Shown: piece by piece, positions 35,915-48,165 of the stretch
How positions within the stretch are numbered: position 1 is the stretch's first letter
Layout: each line of letters opens with the position of its first letter
NCBI GenBank assembly: GCA_027186245.1
Contig: CP114481.1
Location: 3,022,501-3,086,500 of the forward strand
Length of the DNA: 64,000 bases
Reading direction: 5' to 3'
DNA from: Coriaria nepalensis
Taxonomy: Eukaryota > Streptophyta > Magnoliopsida > Cucurbitales > Coriariaceae
Program-made: the position numbers and the translations under genes
The notes under the pieces: model-generated
Seen by the model: only the letters and a program-made list of their open reading frames with translations
The model's database searches: none
What the model was told of the DNA's origin: nothing

Positions 35915-37946
35915 ATGAGAATGGCCAAAGAGAATGAGAGGGAGAAGAAGCTGTACATCGGAAATGGCTTAGTATTCAATTACGCAGCAGAGCTTAAGCT
36001 TCTGTTAACAGCTCTTCTTATTCTCTGTTTTTTGGCCACTCTGCTTTTGTTCGTCCCGTCTCGTTTCACCATTTCCACATCGGATTTCCGTTTATGCCCT
36101 TCCACTACTCCACTACACGCTCTTTCTCTCTCTGCCGTTCTCTCCTCCTCTGTATCTTCCCTCTCTCCAGTTCCTGCGCCATCACCGCCTTCCTTCGAGA
36201 AAGATCTCGTGCTCGACAATGGCGTCATCAAGCGGGCTTTTAATCCTTACGGTGCTGCAGCGTACAACTTCATCACCATGAGCGCTTACAGAGGCGGCCT
36301 ACACACCTTCGCCATTATCGGTTTAGCTTCGAAGCCTCTTCATGTGTACGGAAAGCCTACTTACTGTTGTGAATGGGTGCCAGAGCGGAACTCTTCTGAA
36401 CGAATCTCCGGCTCTGTTCGAAAGATCCTCCCTGACTGGGGCTATGGCCGTGTTTATACCGCCGTAGTTCTCAACTGCACCTTCTCACAGCCCTTGAATG
36501 TCGAAAATCAAGGTGGAAGACTGATCTTGTACGCTTCCAGTTCAGGCAGTGGCGATCGGAACTTCAATTTGACTGACAGAATCGAGGTATTAACTGAATT
36601 ACCAGGAAGCTTGAACACTTCTCTTTTCACATCGAAACCTAAGTACGATTATTTTTACTGTGGCTCTCCACTATACGGTAGTATTAGCCCACAGAGAGTG
36701 AGAGAATGGTTGGCTTACCATGTGAGGCTGTTTGGGGAGAGATCCCACTTTGTGATCTACGATGCAGGTGGGGTCCATGAGGAGGTGCTTCATGTTTTAA
36801 AGCCATGGATGGAGTTAGGGTATGTGACCTTGCACGATATAAGGGATCAGGAAAGGTTTGATGGGTACTATCACAATCAATTTATGGTGGTGAATGATTG
36901 CTTGCATAGATATAAGTTTATGGCAAATTGGATGTTCTTTTTTGATGTTGATGAGTTTGTTTATGTGCTTCCTAAGAACACGCTCAAATCGGCTCTCAAT
37001 TCACTTTCGAAGTACTCTCAATTTACCTTTCAACAGATGTCCATGAGTTCTAAGCTCTGCCTCTCTGAAGATTCTGGGAAAACCCACAGGTACATCTCTA
37101 TCCGTTCGATTATTATATTCGAATCTGTTTAGACGAATTTTGAGGTTTTTGACCATTAGTTATCCAATAACAGGACCTCAAATTCAGATATTGTTCAAAC
37201 CTATGAAAATGGTGCCTATAGATGTGTTGAACAGATTTAAAAGCATAATCATATACACAGTTGAACAGTTTTCTAGACTACCATTATTGTCATCACCTTA
37301 AATTGCGTTAAGAATGATGGGAGATTGAGACAGAAAGTCATTCTGGCCAGAAGACAAATAAGTGGTACTTACTGATCCTGTTAATTAAGGGATCTTTATG
37401 ATAATCGTGTATTTTTTGTTTTAGATCGCACAAAAACTCAGAATAGTACATCGGCAATCTTGGCATCTCTGTTATTACCTATAATGGATACAACTTTTTT
37501 CTACCAATTTAAACATCAATGCCCTGCTCTAACCCATTTTGAAACCCACTAGCATATATTGATTTTGCAGCACTTGTGCTGACAAGTGTACATTGTGCAG
37601 GAGATGGGGGTTTGAGAAGCTTGTGTATAGGGATGCCAAAACAGGAATAAGAAGGGACTGTAAATATGCAGTTCAACCAAGGAATGTGTACGCCACGGGA
37701 GTGCATATGTCAGAGAATCTTATAGGCAAGAATACATATGATACTGAGAGACTGATTAAATACTATCATTTCCATGGAAGTATAGCAAATAGGCGTGAGC
37801 CGTGCCGTAAACTTATTAATTCTCCGGCCGTCGTCTTTGAAAATGTCTCCTACGTTTTGGACACCACAATGCGCGATCTTGCTGGCGCCGTTAAGAGATA
37901 TGAGCTCAAAAGGATAGGGCTCAGGTTACAAACAACTCGCCAATGA
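35915..37946 (+). CDS. GALS: Galactan beta-1,4-galactosyltransferase (GT92), copy 2
   Basis: This is a tandem paralogue of the gene at 24856, with the same exon structure: 35915-37089 and 37601-37946, joined in phase (CAC AG|G AGA TGG). From the first ATG it is 506 residues; the ATG at 35921 lines up with the start of copy 1 and would give 504. The predicted role is the same: Golgi type II enzyme elongating beta-1,4-galactan on rhamnogalacturonan I. Membrane anchor at about residues 28-46; Ser-rich stem shorter than in copy 1; AFNPYGAAAYNFITMSAYRG; DxD in FFFDVDEFVYV (D344, D346 counting from 35915). Differences from copy 1 are scattered substitutions, mostly conservative, with none at the DxD. 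The 511-bp intron has no MITE and probably shows the ancestral state. Confidence 0.93.
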
Positions 37947-38760
37947 TTCATTGTAAGCCATCCTTTTTTCTTTTTTTGGAAGTTTATTATTTTGTTTTCA
38001 CCTTTGTCTGTAAATGTATGAATGTGAGCTATATGAATGATTGATAGCCACAGGCAGGGGTGGGGACCCATACTGGACCTTTGAGGCAATCAGGCCTCCC
38101 CGAATTTCTGATTTCGAAAAAGGGTACCTACCATGTATCATGTATGCATACGCAGGGTTCGTTAATTAAAATATAATATACCTACCCAAATATTGCTTCC
38201 CTATAATAACTTTTGACTCAACGATTTTTTAAAAAAAAAAGAAAAAAAAAGGAACTTGGTTGCAATTTGATCTTGTTTAGATTCGGCTCTCGAGGATCAT
38301 CGCAAGGAAAAAGTTTTTGTTTCTTTTTCTTATTTCTTTCATTTTGTCTTTATTCCCGTTACATTATTTTTTACCTTTTTTATATTCTTTTTCTTTTTCC
38401 TTTTCCTTATCGGTTCATTTATTTTTCCAATACTATTAAATAGTAATTTTATCATTACAAATTTTAGAATGTTAGTATATAATTTCTATTGATAGATTGT
38501 GGTCCCCTCTGGCTCGAATTCCTAAATCCAGGCCACCGTATAGACTAATACGAATAGTATGTCACGAAATGATTATGAATGAGTTATTTTATATTATTTT
38601 AAATATTATTTATTTATTTATTGTTAAATATTTTCTGTCTTTTTTTTTTCTTTTTACCTTTTTGAAAAAAAAATTGAAATTACTTAGGGTATTAAATATA
38701 TTGATGATCTCTCTTTTTTCCATTCTTTTCGAACGTTATATTTGAAATTTACAAATTGAT
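37947..38760. other. GALS copy 2 3' UTR and intergenic DNA
   Basis: There is a probable 3' UTR followed by T- and A-rich sequence. No gene is seen. Confidence 0.4.
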
Positions 38761-38784
38761 ATCTTTTTTTTATAAATTTTCTCT

Positions 38785-39080
38785 TCGTTTCACTCTGATT
38801 GAAATTTTGTAGTTTTATTCTTTCATCTTCTCTCACGTTCTCATTATCTTCTCATTCACTCGACGACTTCATTCTCATCTCACTTGGTCATGGAAGATAA
38901 TTAATCTGGAAAATATTTTGAATTTGAAGAAATTATTATATGATTTAGAGTTTAAATTTAAGTTTGAGCTTGTCATTATGGTTGTGGATCTGAGATCTCG
39001 GTCCGGGACTACGGATCGACATGTCATGTCTGTGGTCTCAGACAGAAATATCACATATCGGTACGCGCATCTTGGAAAAA
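38785..39080. repeat. Dispersed repeat, copy 2
   Basis: This matches 22240-22650 in the same orientation: CGTTTCACTCTGATTGAAAT, CATTCACTCGACGACTTCAT, ATTTTGAATTTGAAGAAATT and GATTTAGAGTTTAAATTTAA, then a short region of CGGATCGACATGTCATGTCT-like words equivalent to the tandem motif in copy 1. It directly precedes the repeat cassette and mirrored array and may be part of one larger element. Confidence 0.7.
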
Positions 39081-39119
39081 AATCGAACAAATTACATGTG
39101 CAAATTACATGTATAATCC

Positions 39120-39660
39120 ATTTGAGATTAAGAAGTCTATGATCTGAGTACTCTACACCATTATGAATAACTCTACACCATTATGAATACTCCATCGTGC
39201 GACCTTAAGATAAAAATCTTAGTCTTGTTATTGAAATACTTGATTGGTCGATGGATGTTTTGAACACATGTTGACCCATCAAGTAATTCATATCAGAGAA
39301 TTTTAGTCTATGTACTAAAATACTATACGGGTCAATAGATATTCTGAACACCCATTGATGGGGTTGTATAATAATTTGATTATACGAGTCGATGGGGTCG
39401 ATGGAGCTTTCGACCCGCAGAGTAAACTGGCCGTTATGCTAGTATATGGGTTAACAGGGTCGAAGGCCCATCATTTGTTGATAGGGTCAATGGGGTCGTA
39501 GAGTAATTTGATTATATAAATCGATGTGGTCAATGGGATCTTCGACTCATATAATAAACTAGCAATTATGAATATACTAGTATAACTATTATGTGTCATA
39601 TGGGTTGATGGGTCAATGGATTGATGGGGTTGATGAGGTCGATGGGACAATATGAGAATG
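39120..39660. repeat. Cassette of short direct repeats rich in GTCGATGGGG
   Basis: ACTCTACACCATTATGAATA occurs twice in tandem at about 39149-39190. A looser unit of roughly 120 bp (TAATTTGATTATA, GTCGATGGGGTCGATGG, TTCGACCCGC, AGTAAACTGGCCGTTATG, ACTAGTATA) is present at about 39370-39450 and again at about 39508-39600. No protein is coded. Confidence 0.55.
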
Positions 39661-39734
39661 AAAGCGATGACTATTATGAAATTATATTTATATTGGTTAA
39701 TTTTATTTGTGTTAATATATGATGAATATTTTTA

Positions 39735-42225
39735 TAATATCCTAATGTTAAATTTAACATTTGACTTATAATTATAAATGTTAAATGTTTCATCATTCTA
39801 CCTAAAGGTTGAACCATTCTATTATAACATAATAATTAAACTATAGATTTAAAACCATAAAAGTTAATCTTTTCATTATTTGATCGAAAGATCGAACTTT
39901 TCTATTATTACCTAATATTTAAACATTAAGTTTCAAACCCTAAAAATTGAATTTTTCATCATTTGACCTAAAGGTCGAACTTTTCTATCATGATCTAATG
40001 TTTAAACATTAGTCTTCGAACCTAAAGGTTAAACTTTTCATCATTCGACCTAAAAGTCGAACTTTTTTATAATAACCCAATGATAAAATATTATATTTAG
40101 AACCATAAAGAGGAATTGGACTTACAAGTTGAACATTTATATAATATTCTAATATTTTAACATTCTACTAGAATCATAAAGGTTAATGTTTTATCATTCA
40201 ACCTAAAGATCGAAACTTTTTATCATGACCATTTAAACATTAGACATCGACTCTAAAGGTTAAACATTTCATCACTCGACCTAAAAGTCAAACCTTTCTA
40301 TCATGAATTAGTGTTTAAACATTCGACAACCCTAAAGGTTAAACCTTTTATCATTCGACTTAAAGGTCAAACCTTTTATCATTCGACTTAAAAGTCAAAC
40401 CTTTCTATAATAACACAATGATTAAATATTAGACTTAGAACTATAAAGGTTTCACCTTTTATCACTGGACCTAAAAGTTGAATATTTATGTCATATCCTA
40501 ATGTTTGAACATTATACTTAGAGCCATAAAGATTAAATGTTTCATCATTTGACTCAAATGTTGAACATTTCTATCATGACATAATATTTAAACATTAGAC
40601 TTCGAATCCTAAAGCTTAAACCTTTCATCATTTGGCCTAAATCTCGAACATTTCTATCATGACCTAATATTTAAATATTAGATTTCGAACCTTAAAGGTT
40701 GAACCTTTCATCATTCGACCTAAAGGTCGAACATTTCTATCATAACTCAATGATTAAACATTAGACTTTAAACCCTAAAGGTTTAACTTTTCATCATTCG
40801 TCCTAAAAGTCGATCATTTCTATAATAACCTAATGATTAAACATTATACTTAGAACCGTAAAGGTTTTACATTTCATCATTGGACCTAAAGGCCGAACCT
40901 TTCTATCACGACCTAATATTTAAATATTAGATTTCAAACTCTAAAGGTTGAACCTTTCATCATTTGACCTTTCTATCGAATGATTAAAAGTTTAACTTTT
41001 CATCATTCGACCATTTCTATTGAATGATTAAAGGTTCAACCTTTCTATCGAATCATTAGGTCGAATGATGAAAGGCTCAACCTTTAGGGTTCGAAGTTTA
41101 ATGTTTAAACATTAAGCCATGATAGAAAGGTTTGACCTTTAGGTCGAATAATGAAATGTTCAATATTTAGGGTTCGAAATTTAATATTTAAATATTAGGT
41201 TATGATAGAAAGGTTTAACCCTTAAGTCGAATAATAAAACATTTAACCTTGATGGTTTTAAGTAGAATGTTAAAACATTAGGATATGATAGAAATGTTCA
41301 ACGTTTAGGTGCAATGATGAAAGGTGAAATATTTATAGTTTTCAGTTTGATTTTTAATCATTGTGTTATGATAGAAAGGTTCGACCTTGAAGTCAAATGG
41401 TCAAAGGGTTAACAATTAGGGTTCGAAATCTAATGTTTAAACATTAGGTCATGATAGAAAGGTTCAAACATTAGTTTGAATGATGAAATGTTCAACTTTT
41501 AGGATTCGAAGTCTAATGTTTAAACATTAGGCCATGATAGAAAGGTTCGAACTTTAGGTCGAATGATGAAATATTCAATCTTTAGGGTTCAAAATCTAAT
41601 ATTCAAATATTAGGTCATGATAGAAAGGTTCGACCTTTAGGTCGAATGATGAAATGGTCAACATTTTTAGTTTTAAATATAAAGTTTAAATATTATGTTA
41701 TAATATAAGAGTTCAATCTTTAAGTAGAATGATGAAATATTTAGCCTTTATGGTTCTAAGTAGAATGTTAAAACATTAGAATATGATAGAAATATCAAAT
41801 TTTAGGTCTAACGATGAAACATGAAATTTTTATAGTTTTAAGTCTAATGTTTAATTATTGAGTATGATAGAAAGGTTTGACCTTTAGGTCGAATGATGAA
41901 ATGTTCAACTGTTAGAGTTTGAAGTATAATATTTAAATATTAGGTCACGATAAAAAGTTTTGATCTTTAGATTGAATGGTGAAATGTTCAACCTTTACAG
42001 TTCGAAGTCTTGTGTTTAAATATTAGGTTATGATAAAAATGTTAGCCCTTTATGTCAAACGATAAAATAGTTAACCTTTATGGTTTTAAATCTAATATTT
42101 AAATATTATGTTATAGTAGAATGATTCAACAGTTAGGTAGAATGATGAACCATTTAACCTTTATGGTTATAAGTATAATGTTAAAATATTAAGATATGAT
42201 AATGTTTCAACTTTCAGGTCAAATG
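39735..42225. repeat. Mirrored array of about 83-bp palindromic units
   Basis: From about 39735 to 40980 the DNA is some 15 diverged units of about 83 bp. A typical unit on the plus strand reads CTAATGTTTAAACATTAG, ACTTCGAACCCTAAAGGTT, AAACCTTTCATCATTCGACC, TAAAGGTCGAACCTTTCTAT, CATGAC. Around 40980-41050 the orientation reverses, and from there to about 42225 some 14 units appear as the reverse complement (GACCTTTAGGTCGAATGATG, AACCTTTAGGGTTCGAAGTC, TAATGTTTAAACATTAGGTC, ATGATAGAAAGG). Each unit contains short palindromes: CTAATGTTTAAACATTAG (perfect 18 bp, e.g. 39995-40012), AAAGGTTAAACCTTT and CGACCTAAAGGTCG. Units fall into two types, one with CGAACCCTAAAGG and one with AGAACCATAAAGG, in an apparent order of two or so of each, suggesting a higher-order repeat of about four units. 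There is no open reading frame of note. Confidence 0.9.
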
Positions 42226-43494
42226 TATTCAAACCTTATGGATCCTATTTTGGTCACTTACAACCTTTATATACGACTTCTTACACCCAACGACTTGCCC
42301 ATTATATCGACAATGAATTTACTGAAACTTTCATACTATACGGTTTGCCTGTGATGTTTGTTCAGACTTAACATAGGAGTCCTAGTCACCCAAAACCTAA
42401 TTATTCCTCTAGGTTCTTATCCTACCCTATAAATATGTCTCTTATTCTACTTGGTCATATGAACTCATATGGAGAAAAATCGTAAAATATGTTTGAGCGA
42501 GAGAGAGGCCAAAATAGAGAAAGTTTGGTCATAGCGACCCACATTGCAGCTGAGCTTACGGTAGAAGATCTTTAGGATTCCTCAGACGTTGTGTATCACC
42601 GATCTTATTTGTCAAGTATAAACTAGCTATCGTGCATAGGGTAGATAGATTGGTTGATACTTAGCTCTAAATTAGAAGTCGATACATATGCACTGTCAAT
42701 ATATCTATGACATCCAAAGTTCCTTCAAAGTTCTTTCGTTACAAGAATTGGTTTAGATTTTGTAGCTTATCGGGGATTAATCTGCTTCTATAAGTGCATA
42801 ACAAAAGTAAAAGTGTTTCTCAAACTTATGATAGTTGTCTACTGTTATTATTCAGTCGTTTATCATTTAACAATACAATCTTCTAACAATACAATACAAT
42901 TTTGATAAGCATCAATTTTTTGCTTCTAAAAATAAGCAGAAAAAGTACATATTTTTTTATATAAAATATTTTTATCAAACACCCAAAATTATTTCTTTCA
43001 CAAAAATAAATAAGTTTGACTATTTATAAAAACTCTCAAACGAAACTATAGACTAAAGTAACTTCATTTATCTTTTTCCTTTTTAACTCTTTCTATTCTC
43101 TAATTCTTACCTTAAGAAATGTTCTAGAGCTTATACTAGAGATTTGTGGATTTATCCTAGAGGATGATACATGTTAATTATTAAGGTAAAACACTATTAC
43201 TACTTTACCATTTAAGAAAGTTCTCGATAAATTTTCATTCGAGATCTTAAACTGGTATGAAAATCACAGACTTCAAATCAACGTAAACGACAAGATTTAA
43301 AATAAAAGAAAGTAAACAGCCTCGTGATTTCTAATACTAAACACAAAACAAATGAAGAAAAATATAATGGGCTTTTCATCTATCCGCAAACAAAATGGTG
43401 CATAGACACAAGAGTACATGTGGGGAATTTTAATTTTTAATTTTTTTTCTGGTTCTTTTATCTTTTTAATTTATGTAGTTTCAACTTGTTTTCA
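42226..43494. other. Intergenic region right of the array
   Basis: CCCTATAAATATG at about 42434 looks like a TATA region and the following 300 bases have an LTR-leader character, but no primer site or gag follows. From about 42960 it is AT-rich, ending in the 3' flank of the gene at 43495. Confidence 0.35.
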
Positions 43495-44646
43495 TCATGC
43501 ACCTTGTGCTTCCAAAAATGCATTGAATTCCTGCCTTGCTTTACGCAGTCGAGGGGTAATGCAAGTAACTGGAGAAGCAGCCCCTGATGATGTTGAAAAC
43601 CGAACATTACGCTGTGATTCATTTGATTTCTTGGAACTATTATGATCACTATTATTGTTGTTGTTGTTGTTGTTGTTGTTGTTATTATTCTTCAAAACTC
43701 CTTTCCGATCCTTGTCGAACACGAAGGCTGCAGTCATTGGCATAGTTGCGTCAACGCTGTTCCTTATCAACTCCATGGGCAAATCAAAGTAGAGACTCAT
43801 AGAGGACGAGTCATCTCCACCATCATGTATGATGGCTGATGATGCCCACGACCCACACTCAAATTTTTCTAATGAAACCGTTCTCGACATCACTCTTTCA
43901 CTAACTGATTCTTCCCTTCTAAGTCTCCCTGCTGCCTTCACCTTGCTGAAACCCGGAAGGAACAAGCACAATGCTCCACATTTAAATTGCTCATCACGTG
44001 CTATCCTTGTTTCCTTACCATAATTTTTCTTCCCTTCTCTTTTCGGGAGGCTCTCGTAATACTTGTTATGGTCAGATGATAAACTGTTCGGTTTTTTGAG
44101 CCAGAGATCTAAATCATCTGATGGAGCATGGGCTCTTCCTTCACCGCAGGACTTGCTTCGTCCGAGTTGAATTTCTTGTTGAGTGGGATGGCTGTATCCT
44201 GAAGACTGCTCCCTGATTGGGCTGCAGAGTTTGGAAGGAGAGTCATGGTTTTCATTTCTCCCTTTCTTGTTTTCTGTTACTCGGGTGGATCGAGGCGATG
44301 AGTTGGCCGAACTTGGGAGGCTGTGACTCAGAAATTTGAATTGCGTCGGAGGTAAGGGTGGGGGTAGAAGATGCAGATCAGTGGCCTTTAGGGCTGGAAG
44401 GGCTGGAATTTCAGGGAGAAACCTTTCACCGTCACTCTTTTTTTGTGTTATGAACATTTCTTCTTCCTCTCTCATTGATGGCTGTCTCAAGGAAATGGGA
44501 TCGATTGAAATTTGCTTTTCCTTTTCAACCCTCTCCTTGCCGATGAAAGCCGCAGATTGTTCATCGAATCTCAAATCGTGATCATGAGACCTTGTAGAAG
44601 TCACATGCATGTCTAAATGGATATCTGTAAATGCAGGAGGCGCCAT
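43495..44646 (-). CDS. Plant-specific protein of unknown function, polyAsn run
   Basis: This intronless 383-residue frame is hydrophilic and low in complexity and probably largely disordered. Points seen: a Pro-rich stretch LLPPPLPPTQF near residue 95; Ser-rich segments; a Cys/aromatic motif FKCGALCLFLPGFSKVK near residues 217-233, which I recall from a family of uncharacterised plant proteins (sometimes labelled membrane-associated kinase regulator-like); a run of about 13 Asn at about 320-332 encoded mainly by AAC with flanking AAT; and a basic C-terminal end ITPRLRKARQEFNAFLEAQG. The start is the first ATG of the frame, and it matches a coding-like bias. There is no signal peptide or membrane segment. 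The function is not known to me. The tract is a trinucleotide repeat and will vary in length. Confidence 0.8.
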   Translation of the reverse strand: MAPPAFTDIHLDMHVTSTRSHDHDLRFDEQSAAFIGKERVEKEKQISIDPISLRQPSMREEEEMFITQKKSDGERFLPEIPALPALKATDLHLLPPPLPPTQFKFLSHSLPSSANSSPRSTRVTENKKGRNENHDSPSKLCSPIREQSSGYSHPTQQEIQLGRSKSCGEGRAHAPSDDLDLWLKKPNSLSSDHNKYYESLPKREGKKNYGKETRIARDEQFKCGALCLFLPGFSKVKAAGRLRREESVSERVMSRTVSLEKFECGSWASSAIIHDGGDDSSSMSLYFDLPMELIRNSVDATMPMTAAFVFDKDRKGVLKNNNNNNNNNNNNNSDHNSSKKSNESQRNVRFSTSSGAASPVTCITPRLRKARQEFNAFLEAQGA

Positions 44647-45264
44647 AGCAGTTGATGATAAAAACTTTCAAAGTTTTAATTGAGCACTGGCCAAGGGTTT
44701 TCAAGCGCTTAAAAGAGGGAGAGGAAACAAGGTCATGCTAGGACGTGGGTAGCATATTCAAAAGCAACCTAGTTTGTGATTTGCATGTTTTCTTCTCTCT
44801 AAAACCTAAAACCAACACTTGAACCCACGCATCAGTTTATTTAGTAATTTTCAATGCTACAGGAGTTGACATTTTACTTCTATGCAACAATAAATAATGT
44901 CATCCCAAACATAAACAAAGATATGAAAGATCATCAGCATTAGTTTTTGGGTGTAACTAGGATCCTTTAAGATAACAATTTGCACCAGCAAACAAAGTCT
45001 AGTGGTAAGAAACGTTTGTAGGTTTTTTCTTTTTTTTGGCCAAAATAATAATACCATTATTAATCTCAACAAATGCTACTAAATTCACAGACCTTCCACC
45101 GGAATTAAGGGAAGAGACAAAAACAAAATAACAACAATAATAAAAAAAAAAAAAAAGAAAGAGATAAAATAAGAAGAAAATCCTTGGATTTATGTTCATT
45201 AAGTGACAAAATAAGCTTTGACTATACATGCAATGTCTCATGTAAACACTAAACATAAACAGTC
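44647..45264. other. Intergenic region
   Basis: It should contain the promoter of the gene at 43495-44646 and the 3' end of the decaying gene to the right. Nothing else is recognised. Confidence 0.35.
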
Positions 45265-46691
<1,427 letters not shown>

Positions 46692-47289
46692 CTAGTGGAT
46701 AGAAGAGTTACAGAAATGAAGTGACAGATTTTATCTTCTCATTTTACTTGAAAGATCAAAATGGAGTTGTCAAAATACACATGTGCGAAGTTCAAAAAAT
46801 TTCATCAGATAATCTAATCTTTCAAGTTAGGACATAAGAAGAAAGAAAAAACAAATCTTTCCATAAGAAAATAATATTATCTTTCCAATTCAGTAATAGG
46901 GAATCGAACTTGATAATGGATATAATAAATCAATGTTATCTTTCAAATTCAGTAGCAGGGAGTCACTTCAATTTCTACAAATAATAAATTCTTCCTTTTG
47001 CAACTTTATATAAAATTTTCTAGGCATAGGTACATTTAATGATTTCTTGGAAAATTCATACACCTTTAGAAATGATTTTAAGATGTCACAATTTTGGGAT
47101 ACGTCTACAGCACTAATTGCAAGTTTCTGTCACAAGATATCTCTTGTAGCGCTATAAACGATCGATACTTTGAACACTGACTTTTAGGATTTGTGCAGGA
47201 AATCACAGCTTTTAATTTTGAAGGATGGTTTAAAAGATATAGGCATAACATGACAAACTTGTTGAAAGATATATGAACTATTTGTTGCC
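46692..47289. other. Intergenic region
   Basis: Nothing recognised. A word near TTATCTTTCCAATTCAGTA (46878) recurs as TTATCTTTCAAATTCAGTA (46937), a short local duplication. Confidence 0.35.
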
Positions 47290-48165
47290 AATTTCATGCT
47301 TTAGATCACATCCTCTGTTCCTGTCTCGGAATCAGCTCATGTCAAGTCTCTTATTACTCAAGTCTACTCCAGGCATCAACCTCTTGCTTCATGTCCTTCA
47401 CCTACTCCTTCGTCATTAGATCCAGTCCCGAGCAATAATCTTTTTATTACATTACGCAAAGGTAAACGCTAGTGTACTCATCATATTTCTTCTTTTGTTT
47501 CTTATAACGGATTGTTGTCTTCCGCTTGTTCTTTTATTGCTTCCCTTGATTCTATCTATATTCCTAAAAATCTTCGTGAAGCCATATCTCATCATAGTTG
47601 GCAAGATGCAATGATAAAAGAGATGAATGCTTTAGATGACAATGGCACTTGGGACTTGGTTGATATACCTTTAGGGAAATGGGATATAGGATGCAAATGG
47701 GTGTTTGCAGTTAAGGTCAATCTGGATGGGTAAATTGCCAAATTAAAAGCTCGTCTTATTACTAAGGGCTATGCTCAAATTTATGGAGTGGACTATTCTG
47801 ATACCTTTTCTCCTGTTGTAAAATTAACATCTGGTCAATTGTTTATTTCAATGGCAGCTACTCATCATTGGCCTTTACATCAACTTGATATCAAAGATGC
47901 TTTTCTTCATGGTGATTTTCAGGAGGTGTATATGGAGCAACCTCCTGGTTTTGTTGCTCAAGGGGAGTAAAGGCGAGTTTGTCGTCTTCAAAAATCTTTG
48001 TACGATTGAAATAGAGTTCTCATCTTGGTTTGGAAAATTTAGTTAGGCTATTGAAAAATTTGGTATGATAAAAAGTAAGTCTGACCATTCTATGTTCTAT
48101 TTAGCAATCAGGAGTTGATATTATTCTGTTAGTTGTGTATGTGGATGACTCCAACCATTCTATTT
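47290..48165 (+). pseudogene. Ty1/copia reverse transcriptase fragment
   Basis: The frames 47512-47733 and 47788-47970 follow each other in the order of the copia RT domain: IPKNLREAISHHSWQDAMIK, NGTWDLVDIPLGKWDIGCKW, KARLITKGYAQIYGVDYSDT, FSPVVKLTS, HQLDIKDAFLHGDFQEVYME and QPPGF. An in-frame TAA lies at 47731 and another follows FVAQGE at about 47968. A shifted VVYVDDS motif ends the similarity near 48150. No LTRs, gag or integrase go with it. Confidence 0.85.

Noticed and set aside
38213..38745. Two plus-strand frames rich in Phe, Leu and Ile
   Set aside because: They come from T-rich low-complexity DNA in an intergenic region.
39735..42225. Regular repeats resembling a CRISPR array
   Set aside because: The units are contiguous, diverged and mirrored, with no unique spacers, and the setting is a plant nuclear genome.
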